From Kiritimatiellia bacterium (lineage in GTDB: Bacteria > Verrucomicrobiota > Kiritimatiellia > RFP12 > UBA1067): 40,335 nt of DNA. This document shows positions 23,810 through 32,685 of the stretch, piece by piece. The notes below the pieces were generated by a model, which saw nothing but the letters and a program-made list of their open reading frames with translations, made no database searches and was not told the DNA's origin. The stretch is from positions 1 through 40,335 of the forward strand of contig JAFXIL010000125.1 of the NCBI GenBank assembly GCA_017563185.1, written 5' to 3'. The position numbers and the translations under genes were made by a program. Within the stretch, counting starts at the first letter, position 1. Each line of letters starts with the position of its first letter.

Positions 23810-25618
23810 CTACTGGGCCTGGGCGCCCTCGTTCGTCCCGCGTATCTTGATGTGGAGCTCGCGCAGCTGCTGCTCGGTGACGAAGTTCGGCGCGTTCATC
23901 ATGAGATCCTGCGCCTTCTGGTTCATCGGGAAGGCGATGACCTCGCGGATGTTGGGCGTGTCGGTGAGCAGCATCACCATGCGGTCGACGCCGGGCGCGA
24001 TGCCGCCGTGGGGCGGCGCTCCGAACTGGAAGGCGCTGTAGAGGCAGCCGAACTTCTGCTCCACCACCTCCCTGGGATAGCCGGCAATCTCGAACGCCTT
24101 CTCCATGATGTCGATGCGGTGGTTGCGGATTGCGCCGGACGACAGCTCGATGCCGTTGCACACCACGTCGTACTGGTATGCCTCGATCTCAAGCGGCGGC
24201 TTCGTGTTGAGCGCCTCGAGCCCGCCCTGCGGCATAGAGAATGGATTGTGCGAGAAGATGATCTTGCCGGTCTCGGGATCCTTCTCGAAGAACGAGAAGT
24301 CCACGATCCAGCAGAACTTGTAGCAGCCGTGCTCGCGGATGTCGTTCGTGAGGTTGTCTGCTATGTTCGTGCGCACGAGGCCGGAGAGGCGGTGGCATTC
24401 ATCGACGTCGGCGGCCATGAAGAAGAGGCAGTCGCCGGGCTCCATCTTGGCGAGGGACTTCATCTCCTCGAGCTGCTCGGGCGAAAGGAACTTGGCGATG
24501 GGGCCCTTGAGCTCGCCCTCCTTCGTCCAGGAGATGTAGCCCAGTCCCTTGCCGCCGTTCTCCTTGACGAACGCCTCGCGCTTGTCGAACCATGTGCGCG
24601 TTTCGACGCCCACGATGCCCTTCACGAGCAGGCCCTTGACGAGACCGCCGTTCGCGACGCACGCGGCGAACGCCTTGAAGTTGGCCTTGGCGAAGAAGTC
24701 GCTCATGTCGAACCACTTGAGGGGGTTGCGAAGGTCGGGCTTGTCGGAGCCGTAGATCATCATGGCGTCGCGGTACTTGATGCGCGGCCAGGGAGCGGCA
24801 TTGCAGGTCCAGGTGGAGAACTCCTTGAACGTGCGGCCCACGACGTCCTCGACGACGGCGAAGATCTCGTCCTGCGTGGCGTAGCTCATCTCGATGTCGA
24901 GCTGGTAGAACTCGCCGGGCGAGCGGTCGGCGCGGGCGGCCTCGTCGCGGAAACAGGGGGCGATCTGGAAGTAGCGGTCGAAGCCCGAGACCATCAGCAG
25001 CTGCTTGAACATCTGCGGCGCCTGCGGGAGGGCGTAGAACTGGCCGCGGTGGATGCGGCTAGGAACGAGATAGTCGCGCGCGCCCTCGGGCGACGATGCG
25101 GTGAGAATTGGCGTCTGGAACTCGTTGAAGCCCTTTGCCCACATCTGCTCGCGCAGGAACTTGATCACCTTGGAGCGGAGTATGATGTTGTTGTGCAGCT
25201 TCTCGCGGCGGAGGTCGAGGAAGCGGTACTTGAGGCGCATGTCCTCGCTCTCTTCCGCCTTTTCGTCGGGGATGTAGAGAGGCGTCACGGCGGAGGCGCC
25301 TTCCATCACCAGCTCGTTGGCCTCGATCTCGATCTCGCCGGTGGGAAGGTTGGGGTTGATCGTCTCGGGGTCGCGCAGCTTCACCTCGCCGGTGACGGTG
25401 ATCACGCTCTCGAGGTGGGCCTTCTCGACGAGCGAGAAGAAACTGCGCGATGGGTGCACCACCACCTGCGTGACGCCGTAGTGGTCGCGGAGGTCCACGA
25501 AGAGGATTCCGCCATGGTCGCGCAGGCGGAACATCCACCCGGAGAGGCGCACGGTCTTGCCGGCGTCTTCCTTGCGAAGCTGGTTGCATGTGTGGGTGCG
25601 GTAGGGATGCATTTCCAT
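23810..25618 (-). CDS. aspS: Aspartyl-tRNA synthetase
   Basis: Charges tRNA-Asp (class II). About 602 aa, normal for a bacterial enzyme with an inserted GAD domain. N-terminal anticodon-binding OB fold ([39 protein letters not shown]); motif 2 region ([24 protein letters not shown]); motif 3 ([27 protein letters not shown]). ATG 25618 gives an N-terminus matching the family. A longer form from ATG 25699 would overlap the upstream stop (ATGA) and add 27 atypical residues, so it is less likely though possible. Confidence 0.96.
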   Translation of the reverse strand: MEMHPYRTHTCNQLRKEDAGKTVRLSGWMFRLRDHGGILFVDLRDHYGVTQVVVHPSRSFFSLVEKAHLESVITVTGEVKLRDPETINPNLPTGEIEIEANELVMEGASAVTPLYIPDEKAEESEDMRLKYRFLDLRREKLHNNIILRSKVIKFLREQMWAKGFNEFQTPILTASSPEGARDYLVPSRIHRGQFYALPQAPQMFKQLLMVSGFDRYFQIAPCFRDEAARADRSPGEFYQLDIEMSYATQDEIFAVVEDVVGRTFKEFSTWTCNAAPWPRIKYRDAMMIYGSDKPDLRNPLKWFDMSDFFAKANFKAFAACVANGGLVKGLLVKGIVGVETRTWFDKREAFVKENGGKGLGYISWTKEGELKGPIAKFLSPEQLEEMKSLAKMEPGDCLFFMAADVDECHRLSGLVRTNIADNLTNDIREHGCYKFCWIVDFSFFEKDPETGKIIFSHNPFSMPQGGLEALNTKPPLEIEAYQYDVVCNGIELSSGAIRNHRIDIMEKAFEIAGYPREVVEQKFGCLYSAFQFGAPPHGGIAPGVDRMVMLLTDTPNIREVIAFPMNQKAQDLMMNAPNFVTEQQLRELHIKIRGTNEGAQAQ

Positions 25619-25695
25619 TTTTTGTTCTCTTGATTTTTCGTTGCTTGTCTTGAGCAGGTTCTTCTCCGCGCCGTCAGAAGGCGGGATGTTCCAGA

Positions 25696-26268
25696 TCATT
25701 TCCAGAGTTCTAGCTGCTTCGGGGAAAGTTCGGAGCGATTGAGCGTAAGCGCCTTGTTGCCGCGCCTGATCGTGACTGTGGAATGCGTGAAGGCGCTGAG
25801 CGTGACTTCGCGCGTCTCGCCCTTGTAGATGAAGGGAACGGTGCGGTTGACGTGGCGTTCAAGATAGTCGTCGGTCACAACGGCGGAAGTGCCTTCGGCG
25901 GACGCGCCCGCGGCGGGCTTCGGTCCGGCGTCTTTGCCTTTGACGTCATCTTCGGCAGGCGCGGAAGCAACGGCGTCGGCGTCGGACGATGCCGCGGCCG
26001 TGGCGTTCGCGCTCTTCGTGTTCGCACTCGCAGCTTCCTGCGCAGCGGCGCTCTTCGCCGTCCTGGCGGCAGGCGCGCCTGTGGCGACCTTCGCCTGAAC
26101 AGGCGTCGCCTTGGCGGCAGGCGCGGACGCGTTCCATTCAGGGTCGGTTACGGCAACGCGATACAGAAACACCGCCGCCACGACAAAGAAAAGAACCAGC
26201 ACGGGGAGGAATCTGTTCGGCGGATTCCTCTTGAGCTCTTCGATCTTCGAATTTGTTTTCTCGTCCAT
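25696..26268 (-). CDS. Single-pass membrane protein with Ala-rich linker, unknown function
   Basis: Start placed at ATG 26268; upstream in-frame sequence to 26481 looks non-coding and includes the promoter. The 190-aa protein has a short charged N-terminus, one membrane helix (about 23-42, [21 protein letters not shown]), and a long Ala/Ser/Asp linker (about 50-125). The folded C-terminal ~60 residues ([50 protein letters not shown]) look like a small beta domain of SHD1/SLA1-homology flavour. Function unknown; it is placed just before aspS. Confidence 0.75.
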   Translation of the reverse strand: MDEKTNSKIEELKRNPPNRFLPVLVLFFVVAAVFLYRVAVTDPEWNASAPAAKATPVQAKVATGAPAARTAKSAAAQEAASANTKSANATAAASSDADAVASAPAEDDVKGKDAGPKPAAGASAEGTSAVVTDDYLERHVNRTVPFIYKGETREVTLSAFTHSTVTIRRGNKALTLNRSELSPKQLELWK

Positions 26269-26276
26269 GGCGCAAT

Positions 26277-26285
26277 AGTATATCA
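26277..26285 (-). promoter_or_regulatory. Extended -10 in front of the small membrane protein, predicted leaderless
   Basis: TGA-TATACT on the minus strand ends nine bases before the ATG (26268); transcription would start about two bases upstream of it. No -35 match at 16-18 bp. The remaining gap (26286-26487) shows two GC-rich stem-like pairs near 26390-26425 but no gene. Confidence 0.45.
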
Positions 26286-26487
26286 CATTTTCAGCCCAGA
26301 TGCCGCCACTAGGCGTAGAATTCGTCAACTTGAGGCGGATGAAAATCAGGGTGCCCCTGTCTTTCATCAAACCTATCGCCCGCATGTCCTCCCGGACTCT
26401 CTCAGCCGGGTGCCTGCCAAGCGGCACTGTGATATACGAGCGGGAACGGAAAATCTGACAACGGCAAAGAGTCGAAAACAAATCCTG

Positions 26488-26607
26488 CTATATGCCGAGA
26501 GCGTCCATCTCCTTGAGGATCTGTTCGGCCGTTTCGCGCAGCTTTGCGGTGAGGCGTTTGCGTATCTGATAGAGATTGTCGCTCGAAATGCCGTAGAGCC
26601 TCGTCAC
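26488..26607 (-). pseudogene. Remnant of a sigma-factor region 4 (39 codons)
   Basis: GTG at 26607 opens a 39-codon frame ending TAG at 26490-26488. The peptide begins MTRLYGISSDNLYQIRKRLT. It aligns with the C-terminus of the ECF sigma factor at 13219-13842 (FGMKRNAVDQIRSRMMVSLRSL...): the same Gly-x-x-x-x-x-x-x-QIR spacing followed by a charged helix. Upstream the frame is closed by a TAG inside the argS 3' end, so the rest of such a sigma factor is gone. It overlaps argS by no more than the intercistronic bases. Could instead be a tiny real gene. Confidence 0.5.
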
Positions 26608-26609
26608 GG

Positions 26610-28334
26610 CTAGATCCGGCTAGGCGTCTCGATGCCGAGGAGGGAAAGCCCCTTCGCGAGCACGCGCCCGAAGAGAGCGCATAGCGCAAGCCTGGCGTTG
26701 CGCACCGCCGGCTCGCTCTTGAGAATCGGGGAGCGCTGGTAGAACGAGCTGTAGAGCTGAGCGGTCTGGAAAAGATAGTCCGCAAGCACGCTGGGCTTGT
26801 AGTTCTCGGCGGCGCGCAGCACGGCGGGGCCGAACTGGAGCAGCTGGAGGGCGAGCTGCTTCTCGACGGGGGACGAGATGTCGAACGAGGCGGAAGGCGC
26901 GGCGCCGTCGACGGCGGAGGCCTTGTCGAGCAGCGAGCATACGCGCGCGTAGGCGTACTGCAGATACGGGCCGGAGTTGCCCTCGAGGGCGAGGGCCTTG
27001 TCCCAGTCGAAGTCGATCGCCGTCGCCGGATCGTGGCTGAGGTCGGCGTACTTCACGGCGCCGAAGCCTATCTGCTCGGCGAGGCGCATCTGTTCGGGGG
27101 TCGCCTCCCCGGCGGCTGATGCGTCGCGCGAGCGCACGATCTCGAGGCTGCGGCGCACGGCCTCGGCGAGGAGGTCGTCGAGCTTGATAAGGTTGCCCTC
27201 GCGGGTGGAGATCGCCTTGCCGCCGTAGCTCATCAGGCCGAACGGCACGTGCACGAGCTTCGTGGTGTAGCCGAGCTTCTCGCAGATGCGGAAGAACTGG
27301 CGGAAGTGGAGCTGCTGACGGTCGTCGGTGACGTAGATGATGCGCTCGGGATCATAGTCCCTCACGCGGCTTTCAACGCACGCGAGGTCGGAAGTGGTGT
27401 AGTTGAAGCCGCCGTCGCTCTTGCGCACGATGGCCACGCCCAGGCCGTCGGCCTCGAGGTTCACGATCGTGGCGCCTTCGCTCGGCTCGGATAGGCCGGC
27501 CTTCTCGAGACGGTCCAGCACGGCGGGCATCATGGAGTTGTAGTACGACTCGCCGCGGTACGTGTCGAACTTCACGCCGAGCTTCGCGTACATGCGGTCG
27601 AACTCGGCTATCGAGATGTCGATGAAGCGCTTCCAGAGGGCGATGTTCTCGGGGTCGCCCTGCTGCAGCTTCACAAGCTCGGCGCGGCAGGCGTCCTTCC
27701 ACACGCCGTCCTCCTCCTTCGCCCTGGCGGCGGAGAGCACGTAGCACTTCTCGAGGTTCGCGACGGTGAGGTTCGCGCGCTCCTCGTCGCTGAGGCACTC
27801 GCGGTATCCCTTGATGAGGATGCCGAACTGGGTGCCCCAGTCGCCGAGGTGGTTATCGGCCACCACGTCATATCCGAGCGCGCGGAAGATGCGGTCGATG
27901 GCGTTTCCGATCACGGTGGAGCGGATGTGGCCGATGTGCATCTGCTTCGCGGCGTTCGGCGAGGAGTAGTCGATGACCACCTTCCTGCCTGCGCCGGTCT
28001 GCGGGATGCCGAGGGTGGGCTGGGCCGCGAGCGCCGCGAGGCGTGCGGCCAGCCAGCCAGCCGAAACGGTGATGTTGAGAAAGCCCGGGCCGGCGAGCTC
28101 AACCTTCTCGACGAAGGCGGGGCGCGACTCCATGAGCTTCGCGAACACCGCCTCCGCGATCTTGCGCGGGGGCATGTGCAGCGTGCGGGCGCCCGCCAGC
28201 GCGTCGTTGCACTGGAAGTCGCCAAAGCGCGCGTCCGAAGCAGGGAGCGCGCGCACGTTCGCGAAGTCGTTTCCTGGAAAGGCGGACTCAAACCCGCCCC
28301 TGAGCCAGCTCTCGATGCTCTCCTCTTCCATCAC
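26610..28334 (-). CDS. argS: Arginyl-tRNA synthetase
   Basis: Charges tRNA-Arg (class I). A 574-aa protein, normal length. HIGH motif at His133-His136 (MHIGHIRST), preceded by VIDYSSPNAAKQ; the KMSK-region equivalent is GKAISTREGN, as usual for ArgRS, which lacks canonical KMSK. Helical anticodon-binding C-terminus with the YAYARVCSLL segment. Two adjacent ATGs begin the gene. It lies 21 bp after the thioredoxin-like gene. Confidence 0.96.
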   Translation of the reverse strand: MMEEESIESWLRGGFESAFPGNDFANVRALPASDARFGDFQCNDALAGARTLHMPPRKIAEAVFAKLMESRPAFVEKVELAGPGFLNITVSAGWLAARLAALAAQPTLGIPQTGAGRKVVIDYSSPNAAKQMHIGHIRSTVIGNAIDRIFRALGYDVVADNHLGDWGTQFGILIKGYRECLSDEERANLTVANLEKCYVLSAARAKEEDGVWKDACRAELVKLQQGDPENIALWKRFIDISIAEFDRMYAKLGVKFDTYRGESYYNSMMPAVLDRLEKAGLSEPSEGATIVNLEADGLGVAIVRKSDGGFNYTTSDLACVESRVRDYDPERIIYVTDDRQQLHFRQFFRICEKLGYTTKLVHVPFGLMSYGGKAISTREGNLIKLDDLLAEAVRRSLEIVRSRDASAAGEATPEQMRLAEQIGFGAVKYADLSHDPATAIDFDWDKALALEGNSGPYLQYAYARVCSLLDKASAVDGAAPSASFDISSPVEKQLALQLLQFGPAVLRAAENYKPSVLADYLFQTAQLYSSFYQRSPILKSEPAVRNARLALCALFGRVLAKGLSLLGIETPSRI

Positions 28335-28355
28335 CGTCGGCCTTCTGCAGATGTC

Positions 28356-29135
28356 TTACTTGGCCTTCTTCTCGGCCTTCTTCTCGGCGGGCTTGTCGGC
28401 CTTATCGAGCTGCTTGCGGATCATGTCGGCGATGCCATGGCCCTGCTTGGCCATCTGCTTCTGCGTGTCCTTGGCGATTTCCACGTCGGCGGGATCGATC
28501 TTGAGCTCCTCGATATCCTTGGCGATGGCGTCAAGCTTGTCGGCCGCCGCGCGGAGGTCCTCGGGCTTGGAGTCGCTGCGAAGGCCCCTGAGCGCGTCGC
28601 GGAAGCGCGCCTGGAATGGCTTGAAGTACTTGTCGTTCACTTCCTTTGCGCGCTTGTTCTTCGCGGCGCGCTGAGGACCGTCCTTGCGCACTTCGAGCAG
28701 GAAGTCGGCATACGCCTTTCCGCCGCCGCGGCGATAGCCGGTCTGCTCAATCGTCTCGCCGTCGCCGTTGAGGATGAGCGCCGTGGGGAAACCGCGGATC
28801 TTGTACTTCTTCGTCAGCTCGGGATTGCGCTTCTTGGCAGCCTCGGAAAGGAGGCCCTTGTCGTTCGGGCTGTCGATGTACACGAAGAGATAGTCCTTGG
28901 AGAGAGCGCCGATGAAGTCGAACTCCTTGTCGGAGAACACCTCCTTGTCGAGCCGCTTGCACCAGCCGCACCAGTCGCTGCCGGAGAAGCAGGCGTAGAC
29001 GTACTTGCCGGACTTCTTGGCTTCGGCGAGCGCGGCGTCAAGATCGTCAGTGAAGCCCTTCGGCGTGGAGGTGGCGGCGATGGCCGCGACCGACGCAATG
29101 CACACGGCAAGGGCGGTAAGCGATTTCAGGTTCAT
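28356..29135 (-). CDS. Exported thioredoxin-like protein
   Basis: A 259-aa protein with a signal peptide (about 1-21, ending AAIAA-T). A thioredoxin fold (Thioredoxin_7-like) contains the CGWC redox pair at Cys56 and Cys59 within ACFSGSDWCGWCKRLDKEVF, and the cis-Pro segment RGFPTALIL. A ~120-residue highly charged helical tail rich in Lys/Asp/Ala ends in EKKAEKKAK. Probably a periplasmic disulphide reductase or isomerase; the tail may mediate protein contacts. It has its own promoter (29195-29223) and AAAAGGACA before ATG. Confidence 0.85.
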   Translation of the reverse strand: MNLKSLTALAVCIASVAAIAATSTPKGFTDDLDAALAEAKKSGKYVYACFSGSDWCGWCKRLDKEVFSDKEFDFIGALSKDYLFVYIDSPNDKGLLSEAAKKRNPELTKKYKIRGFPTALILNGDGETIEQTGYRRGGGKAYADFLLEVRKDGPQRAAKNKRAKEVNDKYFKPFQARFRDALRGLRSDSKPEDLRAAADKLDAIAKDIEELKIDPADVEIAKDTQKQMAKQGHGIADMIRKQLDKADKPAEKKAEKKAK

Positions 29136-29194
29136 TTCAGATGTCCTTTTAGTTTCGGTTGACGACGGTGTCCATTCGCCATCGACAATCTACT

Positions 29195-29223
29195 ATTATA
29201 CTTTATTCGGACGCGGAAGGCAA
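29195..29223 (-). promoter_or_regulatory. Promoter of the thioredoxin-like gene (and probably argS)
   Basis: Minus strand TTGCCT (29223-29218), 17-bp spacer, TATAAT (29200-29195); leader of about 55 bases with a ribosome binding site. Confidence 0.6.
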
Positions 29224-29261
29224 TGCGCATGAGGGCAAAACAGCATCCGCGCCCAATTGCG

Positions 29262-30443
29262 CTATAGCACCATGGCCGCCGCGGCCTTGGCCCTGCGCTT
29301 CTTGATCAGCAGCACGATCCCCGCCACGGCCAGCACGAGCAGCGTGATGCCAAGCACGGGACGGTACGTTATCCACGCGATCGCGATTGTGACGACTGCG
29401 CAAACGAACGCGATCAGGCCGGCCACGATTCCGGTGCCGATGCCCACTATGTCGCCGAGGATCGGCAGCACGTCGGCAAGCACGCTGAGCGGCTTGAACA
29501 CCATCCCGAGACCGATGTACATCGCAAGGAACCCGACAAGGCGGAGGAGCCATGTGAGCATGGCGTTGTTCTTGCGCGCGGTTGCGAACATCGCCGTTGC
29601 GTCCTCCACGCCGTCCACGAGGTAGTTCAGCTTCTTGCCGGTCTTGGCGGTGTAGTCGATGAAGCTGTCGCCCTTCTGCTTGGCGATGATGGAGATGTCG
29701 TGGGGAAGCACCACCTTGAACGTCACGCGCATGTCGCCCACGCGGGGCTGGGACGCCACGTCGCGGTTGTTCTTCTCGTTGCCGCGCGTGGCCGCGTTCG
29801 GCACGTATATGGTGCCGCCCTGCATCTGCACGCGCTCCACCTTGCACACGAAGTCGGTGGGGAAGGCGTACGCCTGGGCGGCGCCGATGCGGCGGATCTG
29901 GTCCTCGGAGAGGCGGTACGCGCCGAACGAGACGTTCGCGGCGAGCTTCTGATCGCTCTGGAACTCCATCGTGCCGGGATTGTCGTGGCCGGCCTCCTTG
30001 AAGCCGCTAGAGTTGATCGCCGTGGGCGCCCAGTCCTGCTTGTACGTGTAGGTGGTGGTCTTCTCGACCTTGCCGCCCATCTTCTTCTTCTCGGTGGTGC
30101 GGCTCTCCTCGATCCACTGGTACATCTCAACCTTGCGCTCGAGGCGTATCGCTGTTGCGGAGACGCCGAACGCGTCGTCCTTCAGCACGTCCTTCGTGTC
30201 GGCCTTGCCGGTGAGGTGCACCAGCTTGCCCTCCATCTCGGCGTCCACTTTCGCGTTGGATTCGAGCGAAACACATGCTCCCTCGCCTTCGTCGATGGCC
30301 TTCGCCGTCTTCACGGCATTGCCCTCGTTCCAGAAGAGCAGCGGAAAACCGGCCGCAAAGAGGGCCAGCCCCACAAGCACTCCCTTGATGGAACTGCCGA
30401 GGCGCGAGCCCCAGCCTTCCGTAGTCGTTTCAGTCACCGCCAT
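29262..30443 (-). CDS. TMEM43-family membrane protein
   Basis: A 393-aa protein with the architecture of the TMEM43/LUMA family: one N-terminal membrane helix (about 20-40, GVLVGLALFAAGFPLLFWNEG). A large extracytoplasmic domain follows, with family-type patches (LVHLTGKADTKDVLKDDAFGVSATAIRLERKVEMYQWIEE, KQDWAPTAINSSGF). Then four closely spaced membrane helices (about 295-385) and a basic tail. Bacterial members are of unknown function. AAAGGAGATT precedes the ATG, and a promoter is at 30479-30487. Confidence 0.88.
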   Translation of the reverse strand: MAVTETTTEGWGSRLGSSIKGVLVGLALFAAGFPLLFWNEGNAVKTAKAIDEGEGACVSLESNAKVDAEMEGKLVHLTGKADTKDVLKDDAFGVSATAIRLERKVEMYQWIEESRTTEKKKMGGKVEKTTTYTYKQDWAPTAINSSGFKEAGHDNPGTMEFQSDQKLAANVSFGAYRLSEDQIRRIGAAQAYAFPTDFVCKVERVQMQGGTIYVPNAATRGNEKNNRDVASQPRVGDMRVTFKVVLPHDISIIAKQKGDSFIDYTAKTGKKLNYLVDGVEDATAMFATARKNNAMLTWLLRLVGFLAMYIGLGMVFKPLSVLADVLPILGDIVGIGTGIVAGLIAFVCAVVTIAIAWITYRPVLGITLLVLAVAGIVLLIKKRRAKAAAAMVL

Positions 30444-30478
30444 TTTGAATCTCCTTTCGTTTGCTTTGAAATGTTCAC

Positions 30479-30487
30479 ATTATACCA
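30479..30487 (-). promoter_or_regulatory. Extended -10 promoter of the TMEM43-like gene
   Basis: TGG-TATAAT on the minus strand, about 36 bases before the ATG. No strong -35. Confidence 0.55.
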
Positions 30488-30518
30488 TATTAAACGACAG
30501 GAGAAAACCCGCGAGATG

Positions 30519-30550
30519 CAAAGTTTCGAAGTTTCGGAGTTTCGGGGTTG
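30519..30550. repeat. AGTTTCGAAGTTTCGGAGTTTC tandem repeat
   Basis: Four imperfect copies of an 8-nt word (AAGTTTCG/GAGTTTCG) directly after the stop of the radical SAM gene. Similar words occur at 340-378, 11505-11585 and 11971-12011. Confidence 0.55.
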
Positions 30551-30555
30551 ATGAA

Positions 30556-31650
30556 TCACATAAGCGCCGACATCACGGCGTCGCAAACTTCGAAGCCGCG
30601 CGAAGTGGGGGCGAAGACGCGGGGAGACGTCTCGCGGAGGATGCCTTCACCCGCGAGGGCGCAGAGCGTGTCGAGCCACGAGGGGATGCGGGGGGCGAGG
30701 ACGGGCCAGCGGCGCGCGGCGGCGGAGAGGTCGAGACCGCTGGCGGTGCGCAGCGAGAGAAGAGCGCGCTCCACGGCGTCCTCCTCGGCGGTGACGGTGC
30801 GGCGCCCGTATCCGGCGGCCAGGCCCACGGTGCGCGCCAGGCCTTCGCGTCCATGCGCGCCTTCGCCGATTCCAACATAGTCCTCGCCGCGCCACACGGC
30901 GAGATTGTGGCGGCATTCGAAGCCGGGGAGGGCGTAGTTCGACACCTCGTACCGCGCGAGGCCGGCGGAGGAGAAGGCCTCGCGCGCCTCGTCGATCTGC
31001 GCAAGCGCGGCGTCGTCGCCAGGAATCGCGACTTCGCCGCGGCGCGCCATGAGGTCAAGGCGCGTCTTTGGCTCGCGGATGAGCGTGTAGCAGCTCACGT
31101 GCACTGGCTCGAGGGCGAGCGCGCGCCCGAGGGTGGCGCGCCATGCGGCGGCGGAGACGCCAGGCCAGCCTGCGATGAGGTCAAGCCCGGCGTTCGGGAA
31201 AGCGCGGCGCGCGCGGCGGAACGCAGCCTCGGCTTCTGCCGCCGTGTGCAGGCGGCCCATCGCGGCGAGCGCGGCGTCGTCCAGGCTCTGGACGCCCATG
31301 GAGATGCGGTTCACACCCAGGCGGCGCAGCGCGTCGAGAGTGCGGGGCGTCGCGTCGAGAGGATGCAGCTCCACCGTGAACTCCATCTCGTCCGCCGCCC
31401 CCGCGAGCGGCGCAAGCGCCCCCGCGAGCGGCGCGAGGTCGCAGAGGGCCGGCGAGCCGCCGCCGAAATAGACGGTGAGCGGCCCGCCTTCGCGCGCGGG
31501 CAACGAGGCCACTTCGCCGCGCACGCGCCCAACGTATGCGGCGCGCGCCGCCGGCGTGGCGCCGGCGCGCGAGAGAAGCGCGCAGTATGCGCACTTAGCC
31601 CTGCAGAAAGGGAAGTGAACGTAGAGATTCATAGAGCCATGCGAAGACAT
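30556..31650 (-). CDS. HemW-like radical SAM protein
   Basis: A 364-aa radical S-adenosylmethionine protein of the HemN/HemW group. The [4Fe-4S] motif is CRAKCAYC (Cys16, Cys20, Cys23) in NLYVHFPFCRAKCAYC, followed by YFGGGSPALC (SAM-binding GGGSP), GVNRISMGVQSLDDAALAAMGR and GLDLIAGWPG. HemW is regarded as a haem-delivery protein rather than a coproporphyrinogen oxidase; the single-Cys-cluster N-terminus and short length favour HemW. ATG 31650 overlaps the preceding gene by 56 bases; ATG 31632 (MNLYVHFPF) is an equally good start and fits the family better. Confidence 0.85.
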   Translation of the reverse strand: MSSHGSMNLYVHFPFCRAKCAYCALLSRAGATPAARAAYVGRVRGEVASLPAREGGPLTVYFGGGSPALCDLAPLAGALAPLAGAADEMEFTVELHPLDATPRTLDALRRLGVNRISMGVQSLDDAALAAMGRLHTAAEAEAAFRRARRAFPNAGLDLIAGWPGVSAAAWRATLGRALALEPVHVSCYTLIREPKTRLDLMARRGEVAIPGDDAALAQIDEAREAFSSAGLARYEVSNYALPGFECRHNLAVWRGEDYVGIGEGAHGREGLARTVGLAAGYGRRTVTAEEDAVERALLSLRTASGLDLSAAARRWPVLAPRIPSWLDTLCALAGEGILRETSPRVFAPTSRGFEVCDAVMSALM

Positions 31651-32305
31651 TGCCTGTAGATGCGTACGCCGACGCAGCGCGGTGCGCCATCACGCGCCCG
31701 AAGTCGCGCCACCTTACCTCGGTGGCGCACACCACCCACGCCGCCGCGCCAGCGACGTTCACGATCCAGATGAACACGTAGGAGAAAAGACGGCCGTATT
31801 CGTTCACGTCCGGCTGCGCCTGCATCAGCGCGCGCACCGTGAAGATGCAGTGGAAGCACCATGTGAAGCCAACAGCGAAGAGCCATGCCGACGGGCATGG
31901 CAGCGGCGAGACGAACGCGCGCGCCACGAGCGCCGCCAGCGCCACGAGCATCGTGTAGAACGGAAAGAAGTACGGCGCGAGGGTGATGAGCACGTTCGAC
32001 TTCGAAAGCGTGACGGAGCCGCCCTTGAGCCCCACCTTGAGGCGCGAGACGCGTGCGCCGAAGAGAAGACCCCACACGGCGTGGGTGAGCTCGTGGCCAA
32101 GCACGTAGAGGCGCACCGGGGAGGGAAGGAGCGCCAGCAGCACAAGGCAGAGCGCGAAGCCTGCGATTCCCGAAACAGCCCCGGCGGGAAGAATCGAATC
32201 GTCCGGCGAAGGGATGAGGCGCACGACGTCAAGAAACGCGCGCGTGACCGCCCATGCGAACGGCAGCCCCGCAAGCGCAAGCAGAAATCTAAGCGCGTTC
32301 GCCAT
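31595..32305 (-). CDS. Polytopic membrane protein with HELTH motif (M50-like candidate)
   Basis: A 236-aa protein with about five to six hydrophobic segments. VLGHELTHAVWGLLFG (about 69-84) carries an HExxH sequence at the end of a membrane segment, as in site-2-protease/M50-type membrane metallopeptidases. The second usual M50 motif (N/LDG) is not obvious; PDVNEYG (about 166-172) could be a degenerate counterpart. A membrane-embedded zinc peptidase is therefore a hypothesis. The gene lies between divIC-like and hemW-like genes, 30 bp from the former. Confidence 0.65.
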   Translation of the reverse strand: MANALRFLLALAGLPFAWAVTRAFLDVVRLIPSPDDSILPAGAVSGIAGFALCLVLLALLPSPVRLYVLGHELTHAVWGLLFGARVSRLKVGLKGGSVTLSKSNVLITLAPYFFPFYTMLVALAALVARAFVSPLPCPSAWLFAVGFTWCFHCIFTVRALMQAQPDVNEYGRLFSYVFIWIVNVAGAAAWVVCATEVRWRDFGRVMAHRAASAYASTGNVFAWLYESLRSLPFLQG

Positions 32306-32335
32306 GGGCAGCGGCAGACGGACTGCGGCGACCGG

Positions 32336-32620
32336 CTAGTCGTCGAACACGAACACAAGCTCGCCCGGAAACACGCGCCTGTTCTGGCGGGCAAGCGTCT
32401 CCACGAACTCGCGGTCGGTGTTGAAGCGGTGCTGCTTCGTCTTGATCTCGGCGATCGTGGCGCGTTTCTCGTCGATCGCCTTCATTATGCGCTCCTTCTG
32501 ATCCATCAAGCCGCGGGCATGGCGGTACTTGGGCAGCGCGATCACGAACGTGGCCACCACGATGGCCACGAACAGCACCACGAATAGGATCTTGAAGATG
32601 TTTGCCAGATACTTGTTCAT
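32336..32620 (-). CDS. DivIC/FtsB-like septum formation initiator
   Basis: A 94-aa bitopic protein: a short cytoplasmic N-terminus, a membrane helix (about 9-30), a coiled coil (about 33-66, YRHARGLMDQKERIMKAIDEKRATIAEIKTKQHRF), then the conserved end FVETLARQNRRVFPGELVFVF. This matches the size and order of FtsB/DivIC cell-division proteins, which bridge FtsL and FtsQ. Identification is from architecture and the C-terminal 'E...AR...PGE' block. Confidence 0.8.
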   Translation of the reverse strand: MNKYLANIFKILFVVLFVAIVVATFVIALPKYRHARGLMDQKERIMKAIDEKRATIAEIKTKQHRFNTDREFVETLARQNRRVFPGELVFVFDD

Positions 32621-32630
32621 TGCGGCATAT

Positions 32631-32660
32631 ATTTTATGATTATTTCCCTGCCAATGTCAA
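32631..32660 (-). promoter_or_regulatory. Promoter of the DivIC-like gene, predicted leaderless
   Basis: TTGACA (32660-32655), 18-bp spacer, TAAAAT (32636-32631); the predicted start falls about four bases before the ATG (32620). No ribosome binding site is present. Confidence 0.5.
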
Positions 32661-32667
32661 GGCGATT

Positions 32668-32676
32668 TGGTATAAT
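32668..32676 (+). promoter_or_regulatory. Extended -10 of the lipoprotein-hisC unit, predicted leaderless
   Basis: TGG-TATAAT; the ATG follows after nine bases (32686), so the mRNA should have a leader of about three bases. It overlaps the divergent DivIC promoter region. Confidence 0.55.
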
Positions 32677-32685
32677 TTACACGCC

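Noticed and set aside
23852-25633. 593-codon plus-strand ORF opposite aspS
   Set aside because: Antisense frame of a highly conserved synthetase; composition is that of a third-position mirror.
27849-29162. 437-codon plus-strand ORF opposite argS and the thioredoxin-like gene
   Set aside because: Covers two well-supported genes antisense; no independent signals.
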